The notes beneath the pieces were generated by a model. The model saw only the letters and a program-made list of their open reading frames with translations. It was not told where the DNA came from and ran no database searches. The translations under genes were made by a program, and so were the position numbers. This document shows, one piece after another, positions 25,494-35,200 of a stretch of 45,216 nt of DNA (positions are counted from its first letter, which is position 1; each line of letters starts with the position of its first letter). Source of the stretch: Nocardia carnea (lineage in GTDB: Bacteria > Actinomycetota > Actinomycetes > Mycobacteriales > Mycobacteriaceae); assembly GCF_029868325.1 (NCBI RefSeq), contig NZ_JARWNW010000313.1, forward strand, positions 1 through 45,216. The letters are read 5' to 3'.

Positions 25494-28400
25494 TCAGTAC
25501 CTGACTTCCTGGCTGCGGCGGCGGATGGTGGTGACCTCGTCGCGCTGGTTACCGGTCGGGCCGTGGTAGTTCAGCGCGAAGGATTGCTGGGCGTAACCGC
25601 CGATCAGATGCGTAGGTTTGATCATGATCCGGGTGAGCGCATTGTGGATACCACCGCGTTTACCCTTGCCTGTGAAGGTTTCACCAGGTTCCGCGATTCC
25701 CTCGATCCGCGGGACATCCACCGCACGGTCCTGCGCGTGGTACATGAACACGGTGCCCTCGGGCATCCGGTGCGAGACGATGGCACGGGCCACCACCACA
25801 CCGTTGCGGTTGATCGCTTCGATCCAGTCGTTGTCGGCAACACCGATTTTCGCCGCGTCCTTATCCGACATCCAGATGGTCTGCCCACCGCGCGACAGCG
25901 TGAGCATATGCAGGTTGTCCTGGTAGGCGGAGTGGATGGACCATTTGGAGTGCGGGGTCAGATAGCGCACGGTGATCCCGCGTTCGCTCACCTCGCCGAC
26001 TCCGGGTTCGGCGAACAGCGCGGTCATATCCAGCGGCGGCCGGAAGGTCGGCAACTGTTCGCCGAGTTCGATCATCCAGTCGTGATCGAGGTAGAAATGC
26101 TGGCGCCCGGTGAGGGTGTGCCACGGTTTGAGCCGTTCGGTGTTGATGGTGAACGGCGAATACCGGCGGCCACCGGTTTCCGATCCCGACCATTCCGGTG
26201 AGGTGATCACCGGTACCGGGCGCGCCTGGGTATCGGCGAAGGTGATCCGTTTACCCTCGTGTTCGGCGGCCAGATCGGCCAGTTCGGTGCCGGTGCGCCG
26301 TTCGAGAGCTCGGAAACCCTCCACCGCGAGCCGGCCGTTGGTGGTACCGGACAGCGCCAGGATCGCCTCGGCGGCGTGGCTGTCCTTGGCCAGCGACGGC
26401 CGCCCCTGCGCCACCCCGGACACCACTGTGCCGTTCATCCCCGCTAGGTATTCGACCTCGGCGTCGGGGTGCGTGGTGATTCCCTTGGTGGTGACGCCGA
26501 GAGTATCGATCAGCGGACCGAGCGCGGCCATCTTCTCCGCGATCTTCGAATAATCCCGTTCGACCACCACAATTTTCGGCATGGTCTTACCGGGAATCGG
26601 TTCGCATTCCCCGGCTTTCCAGTCCAGCACCCTGCCCCCGGCCTGCGCCATGGCATCCGGTGAATCGTGCTGTAGCGGCACCGCGACGATATCCTTACGC
26701 ACCCCGAGATGTTTCTCGGCCAGCCAGGAGAAACCGCGGGCGATCCGATGGAATGCCTCGAAATCGGTTTTCGCCTCCCACGGCGGCGAGATGGCCGGGG
26801 TGAAGGCGTGCACGAACGGATGCATATCCGTCGAGGACAGATCGTGTTTCTCGTACCAGGTGGCGGCCGGGAGCACGATATCGGAGAACAGCGTGGTGCT
26901 GGTCATCCGGAAGTCCAGGGAGAGCAGCAGGTCGAGTTTGCCGGTGGCGGCCTCGTCGCGCCAGACGAGCTCTTCGGGGCGGATCCCGGCGCTGTCGGTG
27001 GTTTGCAGATTGGAATCCGCGCCGAGCAGATGCCGATGGAAGTATTCGTTGCCTTTACCGGAGGAACCCAGCAGATTGGCCCGCCAGACCGTGAGCACAC
27101 GCGGGAAATTCTCCGGAGCGTCCGGGTCTTCGCAGGCGAAGCGCAGCTCACCGGATTTAAGGCCGTCGACCACATGCTCGGCCGCGGTGCGCCCGGCCGC
27201 CTCGGCTTCGTCGGCGAGGTCGAGCGGGTTGCGGTCGAAGGTCGGATAGGACGGCATCCAGCCCAGGCGCGTCGCCAGGGCGATATTGTCCGCGGCCGTG
27301 CGGCCGGCGAACGTTCCTTTACCGAGGGGTGAGGCGAAGGTTTCTGCGGTGTACGGGTCGTAGCGCCACTGGTCGTTGGTCAGATACCAGAACACCGTGC
27401 CCTGCATCTGCCGCGGCGGGCGCTGCCAGTCCAGGCCGAAGGCCAGCGTGGACCAGCCGGTCACCGGACGGCATTTCTCCTGACCCACATAGTGCGCCCA
27501 CCCGCCGCCGTTGACGCCCTGACAGCCGGTGAGCAGGGTCAGGGTGAAGAAGGACCGGTAGATCTGATCGGAATGGAACCAGTGGTTGGTGCCGGCGCCC
27601 ATCAGGATCATCGACCGGCCGCCGGAACGGTCGGCGTTATCGGCGAATTCGCGGGCGATCCGCCGGGCCTGAACGGCCGGGACACCGGTGATGGCCTCCT
27701 GCCAGGCTGGGGTGTAGGGCTCGGTGGCGTCGTCGTAGCCGGTGGGCCAGGTTCCGGGGAGGTCCGGGCGGCCCACGCCATATTGAGCGAGCAGCAGGTC
27801 GAATACGGTTGTGACGCGTTTACCGGCTACGACTTTCGTAGGTACCCCGCGGGTCAGGACGCCGGGAACATCGCTGTCGAACCGTGGGAACTGTACGGCC
27901 GCAGCATCGTCGGTGCGGCCGTACAGCGTCAGGAGCGGTTCGACACCGTCGAGGTCCAGATTCCACCGGCCGGTGCCGTTCGCACCGAACCGATCCCCCA
28001 GCGACCCGTTCGGCACCACCGGAGTCCCGTCCGCGTCCAGCACCACAGTCCGGAACTCGGCCCCCTCGTCGGTGTTGCCGAGATCGCCGGCGGTGAGGAA
28101 TTTGCCCGGTACCGCGACCCCGTCCGCGCCTTCGTCCACAGTGATCAGGAACGGCAGATCGGTGTATTTGCGGACATAATCCAGGAAGCGCGGCGTACTG
28201 CGGTCCACGAAGAACTCCCGCAGCACCACATGACCCATCGCCATGGCCAGCGCGGCGTCTGCGCCCGGCCGGGCGGCGACCCATTCGTCGGCGAATTTGG
28301 TGTTGTCGGCGTAATCCGGCGACACCACCACAACCTTCTGACCGCGGTAGCGGGCCTCGGTCATGTAGTGGGCGTCCGGGGTGCGGGTCACCGGGACGTT

Positions 28401-29228
28401 CGAACCCCACATGATGAGATAGCCGGCGTCGAACCAGTCCGCGGATTCCGGCACATCGGTCTGATCGCCGAACACCTGCGGTGAGGCGACGGGCAGATCG
28501 GCGTACCAGTCGTAGAACGACAGCATCGACCCGCCGAGCAGGGAGATGAACCGGGCGCCGACCGCATGGCTGACCATGGACATCGCCGGGATCGGCGAGA
28601 ATCCGGCGACCCGGTCGGGGCCGAACTCCTTGATGGTGTGCACATGCGCGGCGGCCGCGATCTCGGCGGCCTCCCACCATTCGGCGCGGACGAATCCGCC
28701 CTTACCCCGGGCGGCCTTGTACCGACGGGACCGTTCGGGGTCGGCGACGATATCGCCCCACGCGAGCACCGGATCCTTCAACCGCTGCTTGGCTTCCCGG
28801 TACAGCTCCAGCAGGGCCGACCGCACATACGGGTACCGGACCCGCGCCGGTGAATAGGTGTACCAGGAAAAAGACGCGCCGCGCGGGCAGCCGCGGGGTT
28901 CGTACTCGGGTTTGTCCGATCCCACCGAGGGATAGTCGGTCTGCTGCGATTCCCAGGTGATCACACCGTCTTTCACGTAGATCTTCCAGGAACACGAGCC
29001 GGTGCAGTTCACTCCGTGGGTGGAGCGCACCACCTTGTCGTGCGACCAGCGGTCGCGATAGAACTCGTCCGCGCTGCGCCCGCCGACCTTGTGCACGGTG
29101 CGGTGATCGGCCGAGACCTCGCCGCGCTGGAAATATTTCCCCAGCCGCAGCAGCACATCGCCCGCGCCCGGTTCCCCGGCAGCGATATCCGAAGCGGTAG
29201 GTGAACCCGGAGTACGTGAAGCAACCAC
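25494..29228 (-). CDS. narG: Respiratory nitrate reductase alpha subunit (Mo-bisMGD)
   Basis: NarG (1244 residues) reduces nitrate to nitrite at a molybdenum bis-MGD centre on the cytosolic side of the membrane. The FS0 cluster ligands are His71, Cys75, Cys79 and Cys114, the same spacing as His49-Cys53-Cys57-Cys92 of E. coli NarG. The Mo ligand Asp lies in LSFYDWYADLP. No Tat signal is present, as expected for Nar. The GTG at 29228 is chosen because GAAGGGGG lies five bases ahead and the length then fits the family. It heads the narGHJI operon. Confidence 0.97.
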   Translation of the reverse strand: MVASRTPGSPTASDIAAGEPGAGDVLLRLGKYFQRGEVSADHRTVHKVGGRSADEFYRDRWSHDKVVRSTHGVNCTGSCSWKIYVKDGVITWESQQTDYPSVGSDKPEYEPRGCPRGASFSWYTYSPARVRYPYVRSALLELYREAKQRLKDPVLAWGDIVADPERSRRYKAARGKGGFVRAEWWEAAEIAAAAHVHTIKEFGPDRVAGFSPIPAMSMVSHAVGARFISLLGGSMLSFYDWYADLPVASPQVFGDQTDVPESADWFDAGYLIMWGSNVPVTRTPDAHYMTEARYRGQKVVVVSPDYADNTKFADEWVAARPGADAALAMAMGHVVLREFFVDRSTPRFLDYVRKYTDLPFLITVDEGADGVAVPGKFLTAGDLGNTDEGAEFRTVVLDADGTPVVPNGSLGDRFGANGTGRWNLDLDGVEPLLTLYGRTDDAAAVQFPRFDSDVPGVLTRGVPTKVVAGKRVTTVFDLLLAQYGVGRPDLPGTWPTGYDDATEPYTPAWQEAITGVPAVQARRIAREFADNADRSGGRSMILMGAGTNHWFHSDQIYRSFFTLTLLTGCQGVNGGGWAHYVGQEKCRPVTGWSTLAFGLDWQRPPRQMQGTVFWYLTNDQWRYDPYTAETFASPLGKGTFAGRTAADNIALATRLGWMPSYPTFDRNPLDLADEAEAAGRTAAEHVVDGLKSGELRFACEDPDAPENFPRVLTVWRANLLGSSGKGNEYFHRHLLGADSNLQTTDSAGIRPEELVWRDEAATGKLDLLLSLDFRMTSTTLFSDIVLPAATWYEKHDLSSTDMHPFVHAFTPAISPPWEAKTDFEAFHRIARGFSWLAEKHLGVRKDIVAVPLQHDSPDAMAQAGGRVLDWKAGECEPIPGKTMPKIVVVERDYSKIAEKMAALGPLIDTLGVTTKGITTHPDAEVEYLAGMNGTVVSGVAQGRPSLAKDSHAAEAILALSGTTNGRLAVEGFRALERRTGTELADLAAEHEGKRITFADTQARPVPVITSPEWSGSETGGRRYSPFTINTERLKPWHTLTGRQHFYLDHDWMIELGEQLPTFRPPLDMTALFAEPGVGEVSERGITVRYLTPHSKWSIHSAYQDNLHMLTLSRGGQTIWMSDKDAAKIGVADNDWIEAINRNGVVVARAIVSHRMPEGTVFMYHAQDRAVDVPRIEGIAEPGETFTGKGKRGGIHNALTRIMIKPTHLIGGYAQQSFALNYHGPTGNQRDEVTTIRRRSQEVRY

Positions 29229-29272
29229 GACGCCCCCTTCTCTGCAAGCGGTGAAATCGGGCTGACGCCTCG

Positions 29273-29301
29273 ACTGTAAGGACGCCGCCGGACCGGGCCA
29301 A
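29273..29301 (-). promoter_or_regulatory. Candidate narG promoter
   Basis: On the minus strand TTGGCC (29301-29296) and TACAGT (29278-29273) are separated by 17 bases, close to the SigA-type consensus. Transcription would start near 29266, giving a leader of about 38 bases before GTG 29228. The operator element lies immediately upstream of the -35. Confidence 0.6.
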
Positions 29302-29306
29302 ACGGC

Positions 29307-29337
29307 TTTCTCACAACGAAAAGCGCAGGTCGGTGAG
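29307..29337. promoter_or_regulatory. Candidate nitrate-regulon operator upstream of narG
   Basis: TTTCTCAC (29307-29314) and GTGAG (29333-29337) are separated by 18 bases and lie just upstream of the narG -35, the usual place for an activator. The same element with the same spacing lies upstream of narK. A second TGTGAG at 29340-29345 could pair with CTCACA at 29310-29315. Confidence 0.6.
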
Positions 29338-29671
29338 CTGTGAGGGCACCGCAATGTGGTGGTCACTGCGCCGGTCCGGGTGATACGACGGCCGGGAAAG
29401 ACCACCTGGGGAAACGGGCCGCGATGCCGAAGATCGGATGTTTCGGCCGCCCCCGCCGGCCGGACCCGTGAAACTTCGGAAATGACCGCTTCTCCAGTGG
29501 TTTACATTTGTTTACATATTGTGGCGGTCACATCGGGCCGGTACACGCGGCCGCTGGCGCCCCTTCTACACAGCGGGAAGCCGCCCGCTTCGCGCCCGGA
29601 CGCGCCTCGCCTACGATTGCTGCCCGATCCGACTGCCGCCGGCGGTCGCCCGATCAGCTTCGAGGTGCACC
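29338..29671. other. Upstream region of the secreted protease with AT-rich direct repeat
   Basis: This 334-base stretch between the narG operator and the protease ATG has no convincing gene. Its main feature is GTTTACATTT-GTTTACATAT (29500-29519), an AT-rich pair with a ten-base period in GC-rich DNA. It lies about 150 bases before the protease start. It could be a promoter element or a regulator site. Confidence 0.4.
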
Positions 29672-30433
29672 ATGGTCAGGCCTGTGCCGGTGTCGCGGGG
29701 GCGGAGAACTACCGCTCGTCTCCTGGCCCCTGTCGCGGCGATAATTCTGGCCGCCGGCGCGGTGGCCGGCGTCGGTACGGTATCCGGCCCCGGCCGGGCT
29801 TCCGCGGCCCCGGTGGCCGCCGCCCCAGCGGTGACCGTGTATCCCGGTATGGAGGTCAGGCGTAGCGAGATCGTCGGCGGCAAGGTCGAGATCAGCCGCT
29901 GCACGGTAGGGCTCACCGGCATGATCGGTACCGCACGGTACGCGGTCACCGCGGGACACTGCTACCGCGACGGAGTGGTCACCGACAAGGACAGCAACCC
30001 GATCGGCTGGTACGAATTCCACCGGCCCGACGAGGGCCTCACCTTCGGATTCGCGCTGATCCGGCTGTACGACGGTGTCGGGGTCGCGGCCAGTATGGGC
30101 AGCTTCGGCCTGTCGTCGGTGGATATGAAGCCGCAGCTGAACCAGCAGGTCTGCAAACTCGGCGCGACCACCGGCTGGAGCTGCGGAACGATCACCGAAA
30201 TCACGGAGCGCTACCTCTATACGACCAACACCCTGGGCGCGGAGGGCGGCGATTCCGGTGCGGTGGTCTACCGGCAGACCTCCGACGGGCACGCCGCTTT
30301 CGTCGGCCTCCTGGTGGCCTTCGACCAGGACGCCGGCCACAGCGCGGTGGTGGAGCCCGCGCAATGGCTGTTCGATCAGATCGACAAGTACGGTCCCACC
30401 CGCGACAATCCGTTCGTCTGGTACCGGGTCTGA
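29672..30433 (+). CDS. Secreted S1-type serine protease-like protein
   Basis: This 253-residue protein has a signal peptide: basic RRTTAR, hydrophobic LLAPVAAIILAAGAVAGVG and a probable cut after ASA near residue 43. The mature part is a chymotrypsin-like fold with the His box VTAGHC, disulfide cysteines (SRCTVG; QVCKLGATTGWSCG) and the Ser box EGGDSGAVV. Where the catalytic Asp normally sits (DxALI) the sequence reads FGFALIRL, so the triad may be incomplete or the Asp displaced. No pro-domain is visible. GAGGTG precedes ATG 29672. It is convergent with the Ag85-like gene, with seven bases between stops. Confidence 0.8.
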   Translation: MVRPVPVSRGRRTTARLLAPVAAIILAAGAVAGVGTVSGPGRASAAPVAAAPAVTVYPGMEVRRSEIVGGKVEISRCTVGLTGMIGTARYAVTAGHCYRDGVVTDKDSNPIGWYEFHRPDEGLTFGFALIRLYDGVGVAASMGSFGLSSVDMKPQLNQQVCKLGATTGWSCGTITEITERYLYTTNTLGAEGGDSGAVVYRQTSDGHAAFVGLLVAFDQDAGHSAVVEPAQWLFDQIDKYGPTRDNPFVWYRV

Positions 30434-30440
30434 TCCCGGT

Positions 30441-31427
30441 TCAAACGCCCAGGGCGCCCGCGAAAACCGGCCAGGACCGGTGTAGATCGTCCTGCCAGTA
30501 GGCCCAGGCATGTGTGCCCGGGTGGAAGTGCACGGTGGCCGGGATCTGCCGGGCGGCCAGCGCCGCCGCCAGCGGGCCGGTGCAGTTGTTGACGATGGAT
30601 TCCATCGTCCCGCCGACCAGCACCCGGTCGGCCAGCCGCAGCGGGTCGCCGTCGATACCGCGGGAATTCAGTACCTCGTGCGGGCCGGGCGCCCCGTTAC
30701 CGGAGGAGAGGTAGAGCGCCGTCCCCCGCAACCGGTCCAGGTGCAGCGTCGGGTCGTGTTCGAGCCAGGCGGGATGACCGGGACCGCCCCACATATTGGT
30801 GGCGTTCGCCCCGAACAGCGCCAGCTGCGAATACACGATGGCGCGCGCCGCCGGGTCGCTGGTGCGGGGGCAACCGCTGTACGCGCCGACCGCCTGGTAG
30901 AGGCCGGGAGCGTGGATGGCCAGATTCAACGCCGAGGTCGCCGACATCGACAGCCCCGCCACCGCATTGCGGCCGGTCATCCCGAACCGGGCATCGAGCA
31001 GCGGCGGCAGTTCGCGGGTGAGGAAGGTTTCCCATTTGTTGCGGCCCAGCACCGGGTCGTCGGCGATCCAATCGGTGTAGTAGCTGGCCCGCCCGCCCAT
31101 GGGCACGATCACGTTGACCGGTTTATCGGCGAAGAACTGGGCCACATCGGTGCGCCGCATCCACGGGCCGCCGTCCTCACCGCCGTCGACGGCATTGAGC
31201 AGATACAACGCCGGCGCCCCCGGCCCGGGATGCGAGATCCACAGCGTGACCGGTTTGTCCATCGCGGCGGAATGCACCACCACCTCGGACTGCCGGCCGC
31301 CGAGCGGGCGCACATCCACGATCCGGGCCGGCCCCTCGGCGGCGGCCGGACCGGCCGCGATCCCGGTCGCCACCAGCGCGAAACACAGCGTGAGCAGGTA
31401 CACCAGGCAACGCGGCAGCCGGTACAT
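30441..31427 (-). CDS. Antigen-85-like mycolyltransferase/esterase
   Basis: This 328-residue exported esterase has a signal peptide with a probable cut after PAAA (near residue 30). The alpha/beta-hydrolase core shows the nucleophile elbow AVAGLSMSATSAL, a likely acidic residue in GGTMESIV and the C-terminal HFHPGTHAWAYWQDDL, which matches the THxWxYW ending of antigen 85 proteins. Such enzymes transfer mycolates to trehalose or arabinogalactan in the cell envelope. No Shine-Dalgarno is seen ahead of ATG 31427. It begins 41 bases after the DUF6875-like gene and may share its transcript with the NRPS. Confidence 0.87.
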   Translation of the reverse strand: MYRLPRCLVYLLTLCFALVATGIAAGPAAAEGPARIVDVRPLGGRQSEVVVHSAAMDKPVTLWISHPGPGAPALYLLNAVDGGEDGGPWMRRTDVAQFFADKPVNVIVPMGGRASYYTDWIADDPVLGRNKWETFLTRELPPLLDARFGMTGRNAVAGLSMSATSALNLAIHAPGLYQAVGAYSGCPRTSDPAARAIVYSQLALFGANATNMWGGPGHPAWLEHDPTLHLDRLRGTALYLSSGNGAPGPHEVLNSRGIDGDPLRLADRVLVGGTMESIVNNCTGPLAAALAARQIPATVHFHPGTHAWAYWQDDLHRSWPVFAGALGV

Positions 31428-31468
31428 GCCGAGGTTTCTACCACGGTCCGATATGTGGCCGGGCGTTA

Positions 31469-32200
31469 TCACCTGGCGTGTTCGTCGCGGGCGTGCACCC
31501 GCAGCGCGGTGATCGCGCCGGCGTCGGCTTCCGGCACCCGCATCCGTTCGGCGATCGACCAGCGCAGGGCACGGGGCAACTGCGGTGCGACCTTGCCGAA
31601 ATACGCGTACAGCCAGTCGGTCCGCGCAACCAGGAACGGGTAGTCGGTGGTCATCATCGGGCGGATCACCAGCATCGGCAGGGGCGCGTCCAGCGGGTGG
31701 AAGGCGGCGTTCCACAGGCCCGGGACCCGGCAACCCGGGTAGAACTGGCCGAGCATCAGGCCGTCGCGCACCACCTCGGTCTTGTGGCGGCGGTGCACGG
31801 CGTCGATACGGTCGGTGCGGGTGAGTCCGGGGAAGATCGTCACCGCGGTCAGCCGGCGATCGTCGGATTCCCCGGCCCGCAACCGGTCGTACAGCTCGTG
31901 GGCGTCCAGGACGGCCGCCGAGAGGTCCTCGGCCGACAGCTCGTCGCCCCCGCGGATCACCGCGGCCCACAGGGCGTGGTGGTTCGTGGTCTGCCGGATG
32001 AACGGGCATACCGGGCCGTCCCGGCCCAGGTCCGGATGTGGATGCACGAGATGCTCGGCGATCCAGCGGGTGAGTACTGCGGCGTCGGGATGTTCTGCGG
32101 CCCAGCGCTCGGCGTCGTCGTAGACATCGCACCAGCTCCGGCCGGTTCGCGGCCCGCGATGGGTGGGTGCGGGGACCTCGGGATTCACCGGCCTGTTCAT
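31469..32200 (-). CDS. DUF6875-like protein coupled to the NRPS
   Basis: The 243-residue cytosolic protein resembles the DUF6875 family. Visible conserved-looking blocks are GPVCPFIRQT, TVIFPGL-type TAVTIFPGLTRTD, GLMLGQFYPGC, and LPMLVIRPMMTTDYPFLV. I cannot name a reaction. The ATG overlaps the NRPS stop as ATGA, so it is almost certainly needed with the NRPS, either in tailoring or as an accessory. No cofactor motif is apparent. Confidence 0.65.
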   Translation of the reverse strand: MNRPVNPEVPAPTHRGPRTGRSWCDVYDDAERWAAEHPDAAVLTRWIAEHLVHPHPDLGRDGPVCPFIRQTTNHHALWAAVIRGGDELSAEDLSAAVLDAHELYDRLRAGESDDRRLTAVTIFPGLTRTDRIDAVHRRHKTEVVRDGLMLGQFYPGCRVPGLWNAAFHPLDAPLPMLVIRPMMTTDYPFLVARTDWLYAYFGKVAPQLPRALRWSIAERMRVPEADAGAITALRVHARDEHAR

Positions 32201-35200
32201 CGGCTACCCGCCCGCGCGGCGAACTCGGCGGGGTATCGGTCCAGGATCGGCGCGATCAGCGCGACCGTTTCGGGATTCATCAACCGGCCGTGCTCGGTAT
32301 CGACCGGATACTCGCGCAGTTCCCCGGTGACGAACGGCCGCCACATCTGCACACCGAGCATTTCGGTCATGCCGCGGGTCGCCGAGAAGTACAGCAGGTC
32401 ACCGTCGAAGACGCCGGGACGGTACCGGGCCGAGATCTCGACTCCCGCAATGTAGGCCCGATGCAGGCGGTCGAGTTGGCCGGCGGTCAGCCCCGCACCC
32501 AGCGATGCCCCCGCGGCCGCCAGTTCCGCGGCCGCTTCGGCGGCGGTCAGTTCCGCAGCGTGCGCCGCCGCCTCCGCATCGGGTTCGTCACCGAGCAGGT
32601 GGGTGAGCAGATCCCGCATCCGCGGCCGCGGTGGTGGTGGCGAGTCCGGAGGAAAGACGACACTGTCGAGCATGGCCAGCAACGCGACCTCATGGCCGAG
32701 ATCGCGTAACCGCACCGCCACGGCATGGGCGAGTTGACCACCGAGCGACCAGCCCAGCAGATGATAGGGGCCGTCCGGTTGCACCCGCAGGATCTCGCGC
32801 AGATAGCGATCGGCGAGGGTATCGGCGGTGGTGACCTCCGAGTCCGGAGAAGTCAGCACCGGCGACTGGACTCCGTAGACCGGGCGGTCGGCGATCCGGT
32901 GCGACAGCCCCGCATAACACCACGCCAGCGGCACCGCGGAATGGAAACAGAACAGCGGTGGCCGGGAACCGGTGCGCCGCAGTGGAAGCAAGGTCTGCAG
33001 GCCGTCCGCTTCGTCACCGCAGCTACCGTCGCCCGTGCTGCTCCCCCGGCGCAGCGCGACCGAGTTCGCCGTCTCCCCGCTCCCGCCCGTCCCTTCTTCC
33101 ACCGCGACACCGGGATGCTGGTACCCCGCGATACGGTCGGCCAGCTCCGCCACCGTCGGCGCGGTGTACAACCACCGCACAGTCACCGGAACCCCCGTCG
33201 CGCCGGCGAGTTCGGCCGACAGTCCCACACCCAGTAGTGAATTACCGCCGAGAGCGAAGAAATCATCGTCCAGGCCGATATCCGGACGGCCGACCACACC
33301 ACCCACCCGCTGCGCGACCAACCGCTGCACATCCGTCTCCGGGGCGCGATAGGCGCGGGACAGCACCGGGTCCGGCAGCCGATTCCGGTCCAGCTTCCCA
33401 TTGGGGGTCAACGGGATCCGATCGATCTCGACGACCACCGCCGGCACCAGAGCAGCAGGCAGTACGGTGCGGACCCGGCTCAGCGTGGCGGCCGGATCGA
33501 ACCGGTGACCCGCGGCCACCACCACGTAAGCGGCCAGGCGAGCGGCCGGTCCTGTTTCCCCCGTCACCGTCACCACCGCCTGCGCGATGTCCGGACCCGC
33601 GGAGAGCGCCGATTCGATCTCGCCGGGTTCGATCCGGCGGCCGTGCAGGCCGAGCTGACGATCGGCCCGGCCGAGGTATTCGAAGCCGCCGGGGTCGGCG
33701 CGCACCACATCCCCGGTGCGATACAGGCGTTGCCCGGTGCCCGCCGGATCGGCCACGAACCGGGCAGCCGTGGTCGCGGGATCGTGCAGATACCCCAGCG
33801 CGACACCCGGTCCGCCCAGATACAGTTCGCCCCGCCCGCCCAGCGGTACCGGCCGCAGCCGGGTATCCAGTGGCACCGCTCGTACATCCGGCAATGCCGG
33901 CCCGATCAGGACCGGGTCGGCCGGTGACAGCGGGTCGCTCTGCATCGTCATCACCGTCGTCTCGGTGGGACCGTAGCCGTTGTACAACCGCACCCGCGGC
34001 GCCCAACGCCGGACGAGTTCGGTGCCGGGGGATTCGCCACCGGTCACCACCACCCGCAGACTCGGCAGCCGGGCCGGGTCGAGGCTGCTCAGTACCGCAG
34101 GAGTACTCAGCAGGTGCGTAATCTCCTCGGTACAAAGCAATTCGGTGAGCTGCGCCCCCGCCACCGGCCCCGCGGGGGTGACCTCCAGCCGCGCACCCAC
34201 CGCGAACGCCGCGAGCAACTCCAGCAGATGCGCATCGAACGCGGGCGAATGCGCATGCAGAACAACGGCATCCTCATCGACCCGATACCGCTCGACCAGG
34301 TAGTCGGTGAGCGGCCCCAACCCGCGATGACCGACGAGCACACCCTTCGGCGTTCCGGTGGTGCCCGAGGTGTGAATCAGATACGCAGGATGATCCGGAC
34401 GCAGACCCGCCCAGGGGTCGCGATCACCGCTACCCGCCGCCGAATACCTCCCCGGCCCGTCACCGTCGCCACTTCGGACACTTACCGGGTGCGAACCGGT
34501 GTCCTCGCTACCCTCCCCTGCCTGCGCGGATCTCTCGGACCCGCCCAACTCCAGCCAGCGCACCGACTCGCCACTGGCCGGCGCCGCAGTCGCCGCACGG
34601 GTCGCCTCCGATCCGGGCAGGTCCGGACGCACCGCCGGCACGGTGAGTCCCAGGCGAATTCCTGCGGCCGCGAGAACGGCCGCGATCCGGTGCGGCGGGT
34701 CGGCGGGGTCGATCGGCACGAAACAAGCGCCCGCGGTGGCGACCGTCCAGAGCGCGAGCACCGATTCGATCGAACGCGGGATGACTACCGCGACCGGCGT
34801 CCCAGGGGCAGCACCACAGTCGATCAGTTCCTGCGCCCAGCGGCGGGAGAGATCGTCCAGCCGGCGATACGTCAGGGACCGGGTGCCTTCACTCACGGCC
34901 ACCGCATCCGGGCGGCGCATTCCCGTACGCAGGAGCTCGGGCAGGAGCCGCACCTTTGTGGCAGGCGTCGGGGATTCCCCCGACTTCTCTGTTTTTTGTG
35001 GAACGAAACCCGGAGCATCCGAATACTTTTCGGATTCCCCCAGGCCCGCGACCGGCTCGCCGGGCGCGGCGGCGAGGAAACGGTGCAGGTAGGTGAGGAA
35101 TCCGCGGTGATACCAGTCGAGTGCCGCAGCCGAATAGCGGGCGGGGTTGCCCTGGAAATCGATACTGATACTGCTCTCGTCCGGACCCAGCTGATAACCG

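Noticed and set aside
22136..28484. Plus-strand frames opposite narGHJI (such as 22136-23599 and 27492-28484)
   Set aside because: The minus strand encodes clear nitrate reductase subunits with all cofactor ligands; the opposite frames have no recognisable domain.
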